A DNA stretch of 64,000 nucleotides. It comes from Anaerolineales bacterium (GTDB lineage: Bacteria > Chloroflexota > Anaerolineae > JAAEKA01). The stretch spans positions 1-64,000 of the forward strand of contig JACKBI010000003.1 of NCBI GenBank assembly GCA_020634615.1, read 5' to 3'. Position 1 is the first letter of the stretch, and each line of letters begins with the position of its first letter. Shown here one piece after another: positions 40,793-49,741 of the stretch. A program made the position numbers and the translations under genes. The notes beneath the pieces were generated by a model. The model made no database searches and had not been told where the DNA came from. It was given only the letters and a program-made list of their open reading frames with translations.

Positions 40793-41428
40793 GTGGAGAT
40801 CAATTGGTATGGCCATGCCTGTTTCAGGCTGAAAGATCGCAACATTACGGTCGTTTGCGACCCTTACGACAAGCTCATCGGGCTGACTCTGCCGCGGCTC
40901 AAGGCTGACGTGGTGACGGTCAGCCACGACGCGCCGGGCCACAGCTATGTGGATGGCGTCAAAGAATACCGCCAGGTGTTCACCGGACCCGGGGAGTACG
41001 AGGTCGAAGGCATCTTCATCACCGGCATCGCTACCTTTCACGGCAAGAACGATGCTGGCGAGACCGAACCGAACACGATTTTCCTGATCGAATTTCCTGA
41101 TCTGACTGTTTGCCATCTGGGCGACCTGGGGCATGTCTTGACCGAGGCACAGGTGGAAGCGATGCCCGACATCGACGTTCTCATCGTCCCGGTCGGTGGG
41201 CGCCACACGCTGGACGCGACGACCGCGGCTGAGGTGATCAGCATCATCGAACCTGCCATCGTGATTCCCATGCACTATCTCATGGAAGACACACCAGGGC
41301 ATCTGGATCCGGTGGAGCGTTTCCTGAAAGAAATGGGCATCCCTGCGCCGGAGCCGATCAGCGTATTGAAGATCAGCAAGTCCCAACTGCCTGAAGAAAC
41401 TCAGGTGGTGTTGATGGACCCCAAATAG
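40793..41428 (+). CDS. Metal-dependent hydrolase, MBL fold (UPF0173-like)
   Basis: A 211-residue metallo-beta-lactamase-fold protein. YGHACFRLKDRNITVVCDPY opens the fold, VVTVSHDAPGHS replaces the usual HxHxDH with SHDAPGHS, and LGDLGHVLTEAQVEAM plus VIPMHYL give later metal ligands. This is the family often annotated as Zn-dependent hydrolase of the L-ascorbate-lactonase superfamily. GTG 40793 is chosen because GGAGG lies seven bases before it. Substrate unknown. Confidence 0.82.
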   Translation: MEINWYGHACFRLKDRNITVVCDPYDKLIGLTLPRLKADVVTVSHDAPGHSYVDGVKEYRQVFTGPGEYEVEGIFITGIATFHGKNDAGETEPNTIFLIEFPDLTVCHLGDLGHVLTEAQVEAMPDIDVLIVPVGGRHTLDATTAAEVISIIEPAIVIPMHYLMEDTPGHLDPVERFLKEMGIPAPEPISVLKISKSQLPEETQVVLMDPK

Positions 41429-41439
41429 GCTGCGTCCGA

Positions 41440-42021
41440 ATGATCGCGTCTCTTGTCAAGCCCGGCAGAATCACAGCAGGACTGCTGGTGGCTGTCCTGG
41501 CGGTTGTCATCCTGGCCGGGTGCGGCCAGGCAGATCCAACGCCGCAAGCGTCCGCCGAAGCGCTTTTCGAGCAGGGCAACGCGGCGATCGAACAGGGCAA
41601 CCTGGCCGAGGCTGAGCAGGCATTCAAGCAGGCACTGGAGCTTGACGGCACGAACGCGGCCTACTTGACCAATCTTGGTGTGACCTATTACTCGCTCGGC
41701 CAGTTGAATGACGCTGAACAGGCGTTCATCAGCGGCCTGGCTGCCGAACCGGACGACGCCGAGTTGCACTACCTGCTGGGCGCCACCTACTTACAGCTCG
41801 ACCGGCTGGACGAGGCCCAGTCCAATCTGGAAGCTGCCAACAAACTCGATCCGAACCTGGCTGAGCCATACTTCGGTCTGGGTGCGCTGTATCAACTGCA
41901 AGGAAAACGGGCCGAAGCGATCAAAGCATTTGAACGCTTCCTTGAAATTGGACCTGGTCAGGATCCAGCCGCAGCGCCTGCGGCCCAGGCCACATTGGAA
42001 GCGTTGAAATCCGGACAATAG
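41440..42021 (+). CDS. TPR-repeat lipoprotein
   Basis: A 193-residue lipoprotein: a hydrophobic signal ends in VVILAGC (lipobox LAGC), and mature residues start at that Cys. Four TPR units follow (EALFEQGNAAIEQGNLAEAE, AYLTNLGVTYYSLGQLNDAE, AELHYLLGATYLQLDRLDEA, AEPYFGLGALYQLQGKRAEA), making a scaffold outside the membrane. It is 11 nt after the MBL gene and 18 nt before the peptidase gene, so the three are likely one operon. Confidence 0.82.
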   Translation: MIASLVKPGRITAGLLVAVLAVVILAGCGQADPTPQASAEALFEQGNAAIEQGNLAEAEQAFKQALELDGTNAAYLTNLGVTYYSLGQLNDAEQAFISGLAAEPDDAELHYLLGATYLQLDRLDEAQSNLEAANKLDPNLAEPYFGLGALYQLQGKRAEAIKAFERFLEIGPGQDPAAAPAAQATLEALKSGQ

Positions 42022-42039
42022 CCGGCAAAGAGGAACAGA

Positions 42040-43338
42040 TTGAAGCTGGAACTGCAAACTACTGTCTTACCGAACGGACTGAGCATTCTGAGTTGCGCCA
42101 TGCCTCATACCTACTCTGTGGGTGTGGGGTTCTATTTGTCTGTCGGCTCGCGCTATGAGGAGAGCACGATTGCCGGGGCGGCCCATTTCGTCGAGCACAT
42201 GATCTTCAAAGGCACCGCCCGCCGGCCAACGCCGGACGTCATCGCGCGCGAGATCGAAGGACGCGGCGGGATGCTGAACGCCAGCACCGGCCAGGAGATG
42301 ACGGTCCTGTGGGCCAAGATGCAAAAGCCGCATTTACACGTGGCGATCGACGTATTGGCCGACATGCTGCGCAACAGCCTGCTGGCCGAGGCTGAGATTG
42401 AACGGGAACGGCGGGTCATTCTGGAGGAGCTGCTGTCGTCGCAGGACATCCCCGAAGAGTTGGTCGGTCTGCTGGTGCAGGATATGACGTGGCCGGGCCA
42501 TCCGCTGGGATGGGACGTGGCGGGGACGCCGGACAGCGTGTCAGGCATCAGTGAGGCGACCCTGCGCGCATTTCTGGGGCAGTTCTACGGCCCGCAAAAC
42601 ATCGTCCTCAGCGTGGCTGGCGACGTCGATCACGAGCGGGCGGTGGCAGTGGCCAACGACCTGCTGGGCGATTGGCAGCCGGCGCCGCGGCTGGCTTTCG
42701 CGCCCGCGCCGGTGGACGGCGTGGCGACGCGCGCGGTCGTTGTCCACAAGAAAACCGAGCAAAGCCACTTTTCGCTGCACCTGCCCGGATTCGCCCGCAC
42801 CGACCCGGATCGATTTGCCCTCAGCCTGCTCAACGTCGTCCTGGGCGAGGGCATGAGCTCACGCCTCTTCATGGAGATTCGGGAGCGCCTGGGCCTGGCC
42901 TACACCGTCGATTCCTATGTCAGCTATCTGGCCGATACCGGGCTGGTAGGCGTCTACGCAGCCGTTGCGCCGACGCGCCTGAGCGAGGCGCTGGAAGCAG
43001 TCACCGAGCAGTTGGTGAAGTTGCGCGACGAACCTGTGGACGAAGTGACGCTGGCAGAAGCCAAGGAATATGTGAAGGGCCGGATGTTGATGGGGCTGGA
43101 GGATACGCTGTCGGTGGCCGGCTGGTTTGGGCGACAGCACTCGGTAGGGCAGGAGGTATTGACTGTCGAGGAAGTGGTAGAGCGGCTGGAGGCGACCACG
43201 ACCGCTGACCTTCAGCGGGTCGCGGGGCGAGTGTTCACCGATTCCGGCGCGCGGCTGGCTGTCGTCGGCCCGCACCGCAAGACCGAAGCTGCCAAACTGG
43301 CCAAGCTGGTCAAAAGCGGGCTGGCGAGGGCCGCCTGA
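42040..43338 (+). CDS. M16-family zinc peptidase
   Basis: A 432-residue processing-peptidase-like protein. The inverted zinc motif HFVEH is at residues 49-53 (AGAAHFVEHMIFKGTARRPT), with the downstream Glu in EEL/ERERRVILEELL. The C-terminal half has the R/Y pair region (SSRLFMEIRERLGLAYTVDS). Starts at TTG 42040, supported by GAGGA five bases upstream. Bacterial members degrade peptides or process proteins in the cytoplasm or periplasm; no signal peptide is seen. The operon ends at the terminator at 43386. Confidence 0.88.
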   Translation: MKLELQTTVLPNGLSILSCAMPHTYSVGVGFYLSVGSRYEESTIAGAAHFVEHMIFKGTARRPTPDVIAREIEGRGGMLNASTGQEMTVLWAKMQKPHLHVAIDVLADMLRNSLLAEAEIERERRVILEELLSSQDIPEELVGLLVQDMTWPGHPLGWDVAGTPDSVSGISEATLRAFLGQFYGPQNIVLSVAGDVDHERAVAVANDLLGDWQPAPRLAFAPAPVDGVATRAVVVHKKTEQSHFSLHLPGFARTDPDRFALSLLNVVLGEGMSSRLFMEIRERLGLAYTVDSYVSYLADTGLVGVYAAVAPTRLSEALEAVTEQLVKLRDEPVDEVTLAEAKEYVKGRMLMGLEDTLSVAGWFGRQHSVGQEVLTVEEVVERLEATTTADLQRVAGRVFTDSGARLAVVGPHRKTEAAKLAKLVKSGLARAA

Positions 43339-43385
43339 CGGGAAGCAGGCGGTTTAGAGAACCGTCCTACACAGCTATAGACATG

Positions 43386-43414
43386 AAAAGGCGACTTTGC
43401 AAAGCCGCCTTTTT
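43386..43414. terminator. Rho-independent terminator, bidirectional
   Basis: AAAAGGCG (43386-43393) pairs with CGCCTTTT (43406-43413) around ACTTTGCAAAGC, which can extend the stem through GACTTTGCAAAGCC. A run of T follows on the plus strand and a matching A-run on the other side. It ends the peptidase operon and could also end the convergent gene at 43471. Confidence 0.85.
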
Positions 43415-43470
43415 GTCGCCACAATTCAGTGCGCCGGGAAGTCGTCTGACCCACCACTGCGAGGACTGCG

Positions 43471-45828
43471 CTACAACTTGTCTGCGTTGTCGTCGTCTGT
43501 CGTCTCAGCGGCCGGCTTGCGGCGCAGCCTGCCACGCATGTCATCGAGGGGTTTGAACCAGCCGCGCACCCACTCGCGGCGGAAGAGCTGTTGCAGGCCG
43601 CTCCAGCTTGAGGCAGCATTTACCGCCCGGCGCTCGTCTACCTCGTAGGGGCTGTACAGATCTTCGACGTACAGGTCGGTGATCGACATGATCGCCGCGC
43701 GGCCCTCAGGAGTGATACCCGCCAGCAATGCGGCCTGTTCGTGCGGAGTCTGGCTGGGCAACAATGGCAGCTTAAGCCGCTGCGCCCACTGCACCAGTTT
43801 GCCGAACAGCTTGCTGGCGAACAGAGGGTCCTGACGAATTTGCTCGGCCTGCGGCCGGCGGGAACCGGAACGCAACATCACCACAGCCGCCACAACTACC
43901 ACGATCAGCATCAGGATCAGGCCGATCCACCAGTTGCCGGAGACATTCAGCGTGCTTGGCCCGGTGTCGGGAAGGGGGGTGTCACCCTGGCCTAACTCCG
44001 GGTTATCGCCAAACTGCTCCTCCTCCAGCAAGCGGTCCACCGTGGGGGTGGCGCCGGGCACGACGAGGGACTGCTCGTCCTGGCGGTTCTTGCGAACGAT
44101 TTCCACTTCGGAAGCCGTGGGCTCAAACTCGACCCAGCCATAGTCGGGGAAAAAGACTTCGGGCCACGAATGGGCATTGTACTCGCGCACTCGGTAGACC
44201 TCAGCCTCTTCCAGCAATTCGCCTTGCGAGTATCCGGCCGAGACGCGCGCCGGAATGCCCAGCGTGCGCGCCATCATCGCAAAGCTGCTGGCATAGTAGT
44301 CGCAATAGCCCTGCTTGACATCGAACAGGAAATAGTCGACAGCGTTTTGGCCGGGTGGCGGCGCGGGGATCTGGTCGTTATAGGTGAAACCGCGCAGGTA
44401 GCTCTCAATGGCCAACGCCTTGTCGTAAGGGGTTTCGGCGCCGGCGGTGACCTCTTTGGCCAGTTCGCCAACGCGCGCTGACATGTCGTCGGGCAGCTTG
44501 AGATAGAGGTCGGTGACCCAGGAGGGATAGTCCTCACCGGCGCCCTGCAAATCCTCGACGGTAGCGACGGACAGCGACGATACCACCTGATAGGTGTTGC
44601 CCATTTCCAGCGGCGGCCCGGCACGATGCAGCATGGCAATCTCGGCCAGCGGCAGATCGCCCTTGACGTTGCGCTCGATCACCTTCAAGTCGGCTTCGGC
44701 ACGCAGACTGACCCGCAGGGGTTGTGATGCGGCAAACAACACATTCCCACTGGGCGCGAGCACCGTGACGGTGTGCGTGATCTCCTCGCGGCCTGAAAAC
44801 TGCGGCGTAATGACGTTGTTGGCAGCGTCTACGGACTGGATCAGGGTGCCGGTGTTTAGCCAGCGGCGTCCGGTGAATGTATCAAACGCCACAGCGCGCC
44901 AATAGCGGCCCGCGGTGGACCGCACATCCATGATCGGCGCGTCGCCCAGGTTGCGTTCGCCGCCCAGCGTCAGCGTGTCGCCAAACGCTGCCACGCCAGC
45001 GGTCCCACCCTGATAGTTCAGCGTGCTGAAGAGGCGTCCCCATTCCTGCTGGATGTCGTACCACGGCTCCCGCAATGGATCAACAGCAGAAGCCAGCGCG
45101 CCGTTGCCGCCGGCGTTGGGCAGGAAGAACGCGAGCAACATGACCGCCACGGCAAGAATAAACCCGTCGCGCAGAAAGTCAAACTGAATGTCGTTGGGAT
45201 AGCGAATTCCCTCGATCCGCCAATTGATCTCCTGTTCCGAGAGGTTACTGCGCACCGCCAGCAGCAAGGCACAGATGATGAAGATCGCCAGATGGAAGCC
45301 CAGGCTGGCGGGGCCGAAATACACGTTGACCACCAACACAAGGCCGATCGGGATGATCGCCCGCCACACACGCCCTTCACGAAAAACAGCCCACGCCGAC
45401 AGGTAACCCAGCCACCACATCAGGATCGCGAGCTCGAGAATGAACACCAGATTGCTGCGGGCCGGCGATTCGCCGAACAAGAGCATGAACCAGTTCCACA
45501 GGTTTTGCCCGATGACAACGACGCGCTCAACGCCAACGACGCCGTCGGGAATCTCTGGTGTTCTGCCGACCAGCATAAGCACCCACACCGTACCGACGAC
45601 CAGGCTCTGGAGAAGAGGAAACAGGCCGCTCCAGCGGGTATAGCTCATGGCCAAGCCAAAGAGAAAGCCGCCCAACACAATGAAACCCAGCACGCCCAGA
45701 CCATCGGTCCAGCCAGCGGAACGAAGCGACATCGCCAGGTTCATCAGCATGATGGCCAGCAGAATGGCCGAGATCCATGCACCGGGAACCAGGAAGCGAT
45801 TGGATGATTTTGGGGCAGATGCCTGCAT
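43471..45828 (-). CDS. Transglutaminase-like membrane protein (TgpA-type)
   Basis: A 785-residue protein with five or six transmembrane helices at the N-terminus (from about residue 12), a large extracytoplasmic domain, and one helix near residue 670 before a basic cytoplasmic tail. The transglutaminase core has Cys in QGYCDYYASSFAMMARTLGI, then NAHSWPEVFFPDYGWVEFEP for His and Asp. A LGIPARVSAGYSQGE loop is typical. Start at 45828 (MQASAPKSSNRF) is preferred to 45951; AGGAG is ten bases upstream. The family is linked to peptidoglycan- or protein-modifying roles that are poorly defined. Confidence 0.82.
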   Translation of the reverse strand: MQASAPKSSNRFLVPGAWISAILLAIMLMNLAMSLRSAGWTDGLGVLGFIVLGGFLFGLAMSYTRWSGLFPLLQSLVVGTVWVLMLVGRTPEIPDGVVGVERVVVIGQNLWNWFMLLFGESPARSNLVFILELAILMWWLGYLSAWAVFREGRVWRAIIPIGLVLVVNVYFGPASLGFHLAIFIICALLLAVRSNLSEQEINWRIEGIRYPNDIQFDFLRDGFILAVAVMLLAFFLPNAGGNGALASAVDPLREPWYDIQQEWGRLFSTLNYQGGTAGVAAFGDTLTLGGERNLGDAPIMDVRSTAGRYWRAVAFDTFTGRRWLNTGTLIQSVDAANNVITPQFSGREEITHTVTVLAPSGNVLFAASQPLRVSLRAEADLKVIERNVKGDLPLAEIAMLHRAGPPLEMGNTYQVVSSLSVATVEDLQGAGEDYPSWVTDLYLKLPDDMSARVGELAKEVTAGAETPYDKALAIESYLRGFTYNDQIPAPPPGQNAVDYFLFDVKQGYCDYYASSFAMMARTLGIPARVSAGYSQGELLEEAEVYRVREYNAHSWPEVFFPDYGWVEFEPTASEVEIVRKNRQDEQSLVVPGATPTVDRLLEEEQFGDNPELGQGDTPLPDTGPSTLNVSGNWWIGLILMLIVVVVAAVVMLRSGSRRPQAEQIRQDPLFASKLFGKLVQWAQRLKLPLLPSQTPHEQAALLAGITPEGRAAIMSITDLYVEDLYSPYEVDERRAVNAASSWSGLQQLFRREWVRGWFKPLDDMRGRLRRKPAAETTDDDNADKL

Positions 45829-46225
45829 GAATGGGGCGCTCCTTGAGGCGTCACGTTGACCGAGGTACCGATCACACGGTGACGCAGCAGCGTTGTAGGT
45901 TGATAATGACGCGTCTTCGACCGACAGTCGGCCTGCGCGTATCGCGTGCATGACATATCACAACCGCTGCCGCCGCTAAGTTCAATCGCAGAGACAGCGC
46001 AAACGTGTCATGGCCAAGACGCTTACAGATTGTAAGAAATCAAGCGCAATGTGTCAAGTAGGCTGCGACACCCTTGGTCTTGGAGGTAAAACAACTTGCC
46101 AATTCGGGTCAGAACTGGTATGCTATCGCCAGTTGAATGTTGGCATTGCCGTCTGGCTGCCACCGTCAAAGATCACCGGTTCACTGTTGCGACTGCCCTA
46201 CCCCTGGCTGTAAGGAGCCACCTGA
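45829..46225. other. Intergenic region of about 400 bp between divergent genes
   Basis: No coding sequence is supported. The right half holds a promoter for the next gene at 46096-46124. The segment 46010-46060 contains TGTCAAGTAGGCTGCGACAC and an A/T-rich stretch, without repeats. The left part would carry the promoter of the transglutaminase-like gene, but no convincing box is seen. Confidence 0.5.
46096..46124 (+). promoter_or_regulatory. Sigma-70 promoter with extended -10
   Basis: TTGCCA (46096-46101), 17-bp spacer, and TATGCT (46119-46124) preceded by TGG, an extended -10. The 5' leader to the ATG at 46226 would be about 95 nt. Confidence 0.6.
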
Positions 46226-46528
46226 ATGATGATGAAGCTGCTGATGAGTTGGGACATCAAAGCTGGACGTGAACAGCCCTATTTTGAGTTCATTGTCCGC
46301 GAGTTTGCCCCAAAGTTGATGCGGCTTGGTCTTCAGCCCACCGAAGCGTGGTATACAGTCTTCGGAGACGGGCCGCAGATTCTTACCGGCGGGGTCACCA
46401 GCGATATGGAAGCGATGAACGCCATACTCGCTGGCGACGACTGGAAAGCCTTGCGCGACCAACTGCTGACTTACGTTACCAACTTTGAGCACAAAGTTGT
46501 TGCTGCAAGCGGGAGCTTCCAGCTCTGA
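46226..46528 (+). CDS. Small protein of unknown function
   Basis: A 100-residue protein, MMMKLLMSWDIKAGREQPYF onward, with FIVREFAPKLMRLGLQPTEA, TGGVTSDMEAMNAILAGDDW and a C-terminal FEHKVVAASGSFQL. The length and strand-helix order (KLLMSWDI, then WYTVFG, then QILTGGV) suggest a ferredoxin-like dimeric alpha/beta-barrel fold, similar to DUF6176-type proteins, but this is inference. AGGAG sits eight bases upstream. It stands alone between two divergent genes and converges on FmdB. A weak hairpin (CGGGT at 46530 with ACCCG) follows. Confidence 0.7.
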   Translation: MMMKLLMSWDIKAGREQPYFEFIVREFAPKLMRLGLQPTEAWYTVFGDGPQILTGGVTSDMEAMNAILAGDDWKALRDQLLTYVTNFEHKVVAASGSFQL

Positions 46529-46650
46529 GCGGGTGTTCATCGCTACCCGTTTCGACTGATAAATCCTCCCCATTGCAGCTGGTAAGCGCTGCAAGCCCTG
46601 CAGTGCTGGTCTGTTCCCCTGATCGATAGACCCCGAAGTTCTGAAACGGC

Positions 46651-46986
46651 TCAGGAGCTTGCGTTCTTGGACTCGCCTGTCTTGACAGGAGCCGTAGCGG
46701 TCTCACTTTTGGTAGTCTCAGGCTTGCTTTCGCCGCTAGCTGTATTGTCGCCGCCACTGCTGTCGCCACTGTCGCCGTCCTTACGAGATGGCGGAGTCGT
46801 CGACGATTTACCGCGATTATCGGTTACGTAGAAGCCCGACCCTTTGAAGATGACGCCGACAGGTTGAATCACCTTATGTACCAACCCGCCGCACACCGGG
46901 CACTCGGTCACCGGTTCATCGCTGAAGCGCTGGCGTTTCTCAAAACGATTGAAGCAACTCTCACATTGGTATTCGTAAACAGGCAT
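46651..46986 (-). CDS. FmdB-family zinc-ribbon protein
   Basis: A 111-residue protein with an N-terminal zinc ribbon: YEYQCESCFNRFEKRQRF, then TECPVCGGLVHKVIQP, giving two Cys-X2-Cys pairs, and FKGSGFYVTDN after them. The last 50 residues are a Ser/Thr/Glu-rich low-complexity tail. This is the FmdB regulatory-protein family, once linked to formamidase expression; most members have no proven role. AAAGG is eight bases before the ATG. Confidence 0.88.
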   Translation of the reverse strand: MPVYEYQCESCFNRFEKRQRFSDEPVTECPVCGGLVHKVIQPVGVIFKGSGFYVTDNRGKSSTTPPSRKDGDSGDSSGGDNTASGESKPETTKSETATAPVKTGESKNASS

Positions 46987-47041
46987 TCCGTCAGCCTTTC
47001 AGGCACACTATTTTTCGCGAGGCATTTTCGTTAGCGGTTGA

Positions 47042-47069
47042 ATTATATCCCTACCGCCTAAATCATCAA
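47042..47069 (-). promoter_or_regulatory. Promoter of the FmdB gene
   Basis: On the minus strand TTGATG (47064-47069) and TATAAT (47042-47047) are separated by 16 bp. Transcription would begin near 47035, giving a leader of about 50 nt. Confidence 0.6.
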
Positions 47070-47117
47070 AAGCAGCCCATCACAGCATCACCTGCGCCTT
47101 ATAGTACTCAAGTCCTA

Positions 47118-47146
47118 TTGTCTGCATTGCTTTTGGCGGTTATACT
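47118..47146 (+). promoter_or_regulatory. Promoter of the IS630-type HTH gene
   Basis: TTGTCT (47118-47123), a 17-bp spacer and TATACT (47141-47146) on the plus strand. The leader to ATG 47275 would be about 120 nt. With the promoter at 47042 it forms a divergent pair. Confidence 0.55.
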
Positions 47147-47274
47147 TGGAAAGTACCGGCAGCAAAGTATGCGAGAGACAATGTAATATCGCGATTTTGG
47201 GTTCGTCCAGGCTGACAGGAATCCACGTTCACTGTTGCCGGATTGCACGATGTCACGAAAAGAGGTGAACTTCC

Positions 47275-47790
47275 ATGCCAAAACTGTTGTTTGTACGACC
47301 GCTGACTTCGGATGAAAAGGACGCGCTACAGCAGATCATGGCCGGGCAGAACCGTGCCCTGAAGCAGCGGGCGCTTATCATCCTGCTGTCATCAGAAGAA
47401 CAATACCGGGTGCCGGAGATCGCACCCATGGTTGGTTTACATGTCGACAAGGTGCGCAAGTGGGTTGTCAGATTCAATAAGAGCGGCATAAAAGGCTTGC
47501 AACCACCTCGCCGCAAACCAGGACCACGCGGCAAGTTCGACCCAGACGCACGTCTGAAAATCATCGAACTTGCTTCGACACCGCCACGGCAACTCGGCCT
47601 CCTGCGGACGAACTGGACGCTGGACTCGCTGCGCGAGTATCTGCTCACCAACGAGATCGTGCCCGAGATCAGTCGCGAAAGCCTGCGCCAGATACTGGTC
47701 CAGAGCAACGTCAACTGGCAGCGTTATCGCTCTCGCTCGACTGAGGTAAGCCTCTGGCTGCAACAATGGAAAACCGGGGCATCTAACTGA
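47275..47790 (+). CDS. Orphan IS630-type helix-turn-helix protein
   Basis: A 171-residue protein corresponding to the N-terminal DNA-binding half of IS630/Tc1-type transposases: LKQRALIILLSSEEQYRVPE and IAPMVGLHVDKVRKWVVRFN form the first HTH, and RLKIIELASTPPRQLGL with SRESLRQILVQSNVNWQRYR the second. The DDE catalytic domain is absent; the frame ends in KTGASN. It has a good ribosome site (GAGGTG seven bases upstream) and its own promoter, so it seems expressed. No terminal inverted repeats were seen. Either a truncated IS or a domesticated regulator. Confidence 0.7.
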   Translation: MPKLLFVRPLTSDEKDALQQIMAGQNRALKQRALIILLSSEEQYRVPEIAPMVGLHVDKVRKWVVRFNKSGIKGLQPPRRKPGPRGKFDPDARLKIIELASTPPRQLGLLRTNWTLDSLREYLLTNEIVPEISRESLRQILVQSNVNWQRYRSRSTEVSLWLQQWKTGASN

Positions 47791-47898
47791 CCCTAGTTCA
47801 AACCTCCCCATCCCCTCCCAATTGGTAAGGTCATCCTGAACCGGCACTCTAGCCTTCCTCGCTCCGGAATATTCAACCGGTTGCAGGATGACAAAACA

Positions 47899-47939
47899 AA
47901 TCGCCTGTTGAAGGTCTTGACGGCCCTCAACAGGCGATT
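47899..47939 (-). terminator. Hairpin terminator downstream of the CBS gene
   Basis: AATCGCCTGTTGA (47899-47911) pairs perfectly with TCAACAGGCGATT (47927-47939) around a 15-nt loop. On the minus strand TTGTTTTG follows the stem. It lies 130 bp past the CBS stop. It could also stop the convergent HTH transcript. Confidence 0.65.
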
Positions 47940-48069
47940 ATCTATTTCTGAACAGAAGCGTGATCTGGTATGCGCCTGGCGTGGTACAAGACGCACCGGT
48001 TATGGCCGCAAAACGCGCACATCGTCTCGAAAAGCAGTCACCCCTCCAGCGCTACCGGCCTCGCATTGC

Positions 48070-48477
48070 CTACAAATACCACGTCCACTTCGAGCCGCGC
48101 ATCTCGCGCACGATGTCGGTAGTGGACACAATACCCACCGGCTTGAGCTTGCCATCATCATCCTCGGTCACAACCAGGCGGTGAATGTGGTTGTCTACCA
48201 TGACCTTGATCGCCTCACCAACTTGGGCGCCGGGCAGGATGCTGATCACCTTTCTGGTCATCACCTCAGCTGCCGTATACTCTGACAACTCCTTGTCATG
48301 ATATGGAATGACGTCCATGTGGGACAAGATTCCAACGACCTCTCCGTCAGCACCAGTCACGACCAGCGCATGTATGTCGGTGTCACTGAGTATGCGAACC
48401 ACTTCTGCCAGTGGCGTGCCGGGACCACATCCGATGACACCGCTGTGCATGATGTGTTTGACGAGTTTTTCGCTCAT
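48070..48477 (-). CDS. CBS-domain pair protein
   Basis: A 135-residue protein of two CBS domains: IMHSGVIGCGPGTPLAEVVR to LVVTGADGEVVGILSHMDVI, and VMTRKVISILPGAQVGEAIK to LVVTEDDDGKLKPVGIVSTT with DIVREM. Such pairs bind adenosine nucleotides and sense energy state. GGAGG eight bases before ATG 48477 sets the start; an open extension reaches 48516. Partner unknown. Confidence 0.88.
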   Translation of the reverse strand: MSEKLVKHIMHSGVIGCGPGTPLAEVVRILSDTDIHALVVTGADGEVVGILSHMDVIPYHDKELSEYTAAEVMTRKVISILPGAQVGEAIKVMVDNHIHRLVVTEDDDGKLKPVGIVSTTDIVREMRGSKWTWYL

Positions 48478-48586
48478 TGGGGTTGCCTCCGTGAAAGGTG
48501 TGGCGATGATCAACACCAGTCAATACAAGGAAATTATACGAGCAACAGAAAACAGGCGCAAGTCCATCGAAGGACCACCAACCGCA

Positions 48587-49018
48587 TCAGCGACGGGTCA
48601 TGCCCTCTGTCTTTCCGCCGCGCATCCACCAGTCGGTAACGCCGCCGGCCAGGCTGCTGGCGCGGTAGCCATTGTGGATCAGATAGCCGGCGACGCTGAA
48701 GGACCGGTTGCCGTGGGCACAGACCACGACCCATTCATCCGCGGGATCCAGTTCCGCCAACCGCCGCGGTATCTGATTCATCGGGATATGAAGGCTGCCT
48801 GGGATGCGCACCTGCTGCCATTCATATGATTCCCGGCAATCAAGCAGCCGCGGCGCATCGCCCGCATCATAGGCTGGAATCAACTCGGCAGCCTGGATTT
48901 CGGGAACGACGATCTCCACTGGCTCATCACGCCTGGCCGCGGGCTGATCACTTTCACTGGATTGGTCAACAGGCGATGGTCTGTTAAATGTATTGCGCAC
49001 AGCGTCAAATAGTCCCAT
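48587..49018 (-). CDS. Single-domain rhodanese protein
   Basis: A 143-residue protein with an N-terminal charged region (residues 1-40) and a rhodanese domain. APRLLDCRESYEWQQVRIPG, then WVVVCAHGNRSFSVAGYL with the active-site Cys, and GYRASSLAGGVTDW. It may carry sulfur or act as a phosphatase-like fold. It lies in a same-strand row with CBS and AmaP-like genes, with gaps of 38 and 110 bp. Confidence 0.85.
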   Translation of the reverse strand: MGLFDAVRNTFNRPSPVDQSSESDQPAARRDEPVEIVVPEIQAAELIPAYDAGDAPRLLDCRESYEWQQVRIPGSLHIPMNQIPRRLAELDPADEWVVVCAHGNRSFSVAGYLIHNGYRASSLAGGVTDWWMRGGKTEGMTRR

Positions 49019-49056
49019 TTTCTCGACTCTCCTAGCGGTTCTAATTCTGAACCTGG

Positions 49057-49617
49057 TTACAGCACGTCCTCATACGGCGAATGCTCGATCTGCACCTCTG
49101 TCTTGTTCACCCGCAACCCCATCTGCGTCTCGATCACGTCGCGGGTCACAGCAACAACTTCTTCCGTCTTCATCGGAATATCGACGTCAGGCGACGTCTC
49201 CAACGCGATCTTGACATCAACCGCCGCGCCGCGTGGCCGGATGAATGCCGTCGCGCTCACAACCTCAGCAAGCTGGTCCAGATGCCACGCCAGACGACGC
49301 TCTACCGACTCTGCGGTGACCGTGGCTTCGCCGCCCGACGCAGATCTGATCTTGACCACCGGCGTCTTCTTGCGACGCACCTCGGCCCATAACAGCGCGA
49401 GAGCAATCAACGTAACGCTGACGATAATACCCGCCCGGATCAACAGGTAAAGCCAGGCTGGCTGGCGGCCGCCGACAGACTCAACGTTTGCGCCGAACCA
49501 GTCCACCCCCTGCTGTGCCCAGCCCAGGGCTGCCTCTGGCGCGGCGACGATCAAAACCACAACAAACCAAACCAGGATGATAACCAGGATGGTGACCAAG
49601 CGATTCAACAGATTCAA
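49057..49617 (-). CDS. AmaP-like membrane protein
   Basis: A 186-residue protein. Two transmembrane helices lie near the N-terminus (LVTILVIILVWFVVVLIVAA and YLLIRAGIIVSVTLIALALL) and a soluble alkaline-shock-like domain (VVKIRSASGGEATVTAESVE, then AAVDVKIALETSPDVDIPMK) follows. AmaP anchors Asp23-type proteins to the membrane; here no Asp23 gene is next to it. The start at TTG 49617 is favoured by GGAGG ten bases upstream; GTG 49647 is open. Confidence 0.65.
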   Translation of the reverse strand: MNLLNRLVTILVIILVWFVVVLIVAAPEAALGWAQQGVDWFGANVESVGGRQPAWLYLLIRAGIIVSVTLIALALLWAEVRRKKTPVVKIRSASGGEATVTAESVERRLAWHLDQLAEVVSATAFIRPRGAAVDVKIALETSPDVDIPMKTEEVVAVTRDVIETQMGLRVNKTEVQIEHSPYEDVL

Positions 49618-49658
49618 TGCAACGATACCTCCAGGATCTGTGAGCACCTCACGTTGAG

Positions 49659-49664
49659 ATTATA
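49659..49664 (-). promoter_or_regulatory. -10 box of the AmaP-like gene
   Basis: TATAAT on the minus strand at 49659-49664, 42 bp before the start at 49617. The -35 region is weak (TGTGAC at 18 bp). The GTG at 49647 would give an almost leaderless transcript. Confidence 0.5.
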
Positions 49665-49741
49665 CGTCGTTACGTAAAAAAGGTCACACAACGCCTCGTC
49701 TCATTCGGAAGTTTCATCTCCGTTGAGCCGTTGCTAGCTGG

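Noticed and set aside
46529..46650. Small RNA or gene between 46528 and 46651
   Set aside because: Only a weak hairpin is present, and no frame or promoter supports a gene.
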